Positions 62,753 to 64,000 of a DNA stretch of 64,000 nucleotides are shown piece after piece. The translations under genes and the position numbers were made by a program. A model generated the notes under the pieces. That model ran no database searches. It was not told where the DNA came from and was given only the letters and a program-made list of their open reading frames with translations. How positions within the stretch are numbered: position 1 is the first letter of the stretch; each line of letters begins with the position of its first letter. The DNA comes from Pyronema omphalodes (taxonomy: Eukaryota; Ascomycota; Pezizomycetes; Pezizales; Pyronemataceae), in NCBI GenBank assembly GCA_024516155.1, contig JAJJXM010000045.1, positions 434,001-498,000 of the forward strand, in the 5' to 3' direction.

Positions 62753-64000
62753 AGTCACACCCTATAATGTGTGAGATAGAATAGGTATCATATATAACGC
62801 TATGGAGAATATGGCAAACTCGACAGGAGAATGAATAATCAAGTTAGTATCCCGGGCCGGAACCCCCAGAGGAGCTCAGGCTAGCCACGACACGTGATTC
62901 GTGACTTTCCGACTAGGACCCTTCACCAGGATCCCGGCCTGAGGCGTCGAAACTATTATTCACTGTCAGTTTTGGAGGACTCAGGACGGAGAGGGGGAAA
63001 GGAACACTTACCTCAAGGGCGTGGACTTACCCTTGAGACACTACACACGACGCTGATGGAGAACGAGGAAGACGACGAAAGGTCACCTCCTTATACCTCA
63101 GGAGGGTTCGGCAATACACGGCTACAATAGGGGCTGCATAGGAACAAAGGATTCCAGGAAGATGCAGATGCGGCGCAAGAGTGTCATCCGGTGTTTACGA
63201 GTTGGGTGAAACCTTGGCGAAGACATAAGCAGAGTCTAAGTCAGCAAGCAGGAGTGGAATGCAGGACAGGCGTCAACAGTGCATCAGCATGAGACGACGT
63301 CCAGCCGGGAACTCCACTCAGGAAACCTGTTTGACGGAACTGATATGACGCGTCCTTGGGCCTAGAGCTGCCAACTTGGAACAAGACGGCGTTTGCATCC
63401 ACACCAGGGTGTGGCTGCGCGCAAGTGCGCGCAGGTGGGGCACATATGACATCACACAGGAATGTGACAGAGTGATCCACTCCGGTAGGGCATCAGGGTT
63501 CCTTATGATGTCAGTGACCTCTACTTGCAATCGAGATTCTCTAGGGAGATCTATGATGGCGCGACTCATACGATAAATGACACTCATGCGTCATTATCAC
63601 AGGAGTTCATGCATGATGCAGTCAGACGGAGTTGGCCTCCGGTGTGACTCATAACCCAGCACCTCATTGGAAGGTGTGGTAGTACGGTGAGCTATTTCAA
63701 GTATTAATCTGACCAGGGCGAGCATTATGCAAGTGAGCGATTAATTTGATTGCGCGCTTAGTATGATGCAAGCCTCAGCAGATGCGTCACAGCTTTGACC
63801 CATGTCTTATCTCCTAAGCTCAGTTTGGGCAGTTGGTGCCCAAAGGAAGGCTGGGCGAACTTGTAGACGAAAGTCTATCAAAGACCCTATGTCTTCCCTC
63901 TGTCTCCCCCATCATCATCCAGTGATCCCATACACGACGATACCACATCTACACTAACGAATACCTCTGAAGACGACCCTTAAGTTTATTCGGCCTGTGA
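62753..64000 (+). repeat. Ty3-C2: LTR of a second Ty3-C copy, runs off the window
   Basis: Reverse orientation to the C1 LTRs as read on the plus strand: starts AGTCACACCCTATAATG (first T changed to A relative to TGTCACACC) and matches the complement of 12921-14266 throughout. About 130 bases of the LTR end are missing at the window edge, so it may be a 5' LTR or a solo LTR. It has no insertion of h type. No gene is seen in it. Confidence 0.92.

Overview
This 64 kb window is a repeat-only piece of a eukaryotic nuclear genome. I see no host gene, rRNA or tRNA. Ty3/gypsy elements with C-terminal chromodomains, Tad1-like LINEs with CCHC gag-type ORF1 and APE/RT/RNase H ORF2, and scattered CCCTAA/TTAGGG telomere-type motifs point to a filamentous fungus, probably an ascomycete with a large repeat-rich genome. 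That assignment is inference; genus and species cannot be read here.

Labels are mine. LINE-1 and LINE-3 share one ORF1 type (alpha), LINE-2 and LINE-5 a second (beta), and LINE-4 has a third (gamma). LINE-6 is a separate Tad1-like LINE and LINE-7 a 3' fragment. h1-h6 are 'half-LINE' copies that carry an ORF1-like reading frame and a LINE 3' UTR but no ORF2. Ty3-A (A1, A2 and solo LTR A3), Ty3-B and Ty3-C (C1 and LTR C2) are LTR retrotransposons.

The window reads as one nested stack, supported at most junctions by target-site duplications (TSDs) and by reading frames that resume after the insertion. A Ty3-B-like leader (1-85) is cut by LINE-1. LINE-1 is interrupted inside its RT by minus-strand Ty3-C1 (3386-14266, TSD TGTAC), whose 3' LTR holds h1. 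LINE-1 resumes at 14267 and is cut at 14375 by Ty3-B. Ty3-B holds LINE-7 (in its LTR), h6, solo LTR A3 and LINE-2, and resumes at 54256.

LINE-2 is stretched from about 6 kb to 33 kb (21169-54255) by h2, Ty3-A1 (26169-33847), Ty3-A2 (34832-48559, itself split by LINE-6 at 40609-46649) and a 2.75 kb non-coding element (48931-51685) that contains a 1.66 kb inverted repeat. Ty3-B is cut again at about 54788 by LINE-3, which contains h3 and LINE-4. LINE-4 is followed by inverted fragments h4/h5, then LINE-5, which is cut by LTR C2 running off the window.

The best-preserved genes are the Ty3-A1 pol ORF (29217-32084, all RT, RNase H and integrase catalytic residues plus chromodomain), the LINE-6 ORF1 (44771-46519), and a 355-codon third ORF in Ty3-A2 (46804-47871). 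This third ORF follows pol, has a C2HC zinc-finger-like motif, and ends in a transmembrane-like segment encoded by the LTR itself. That ORF3 and the half-LINE family are the most novel features. Most other genes are broken by small indels; some may be assembly errors.
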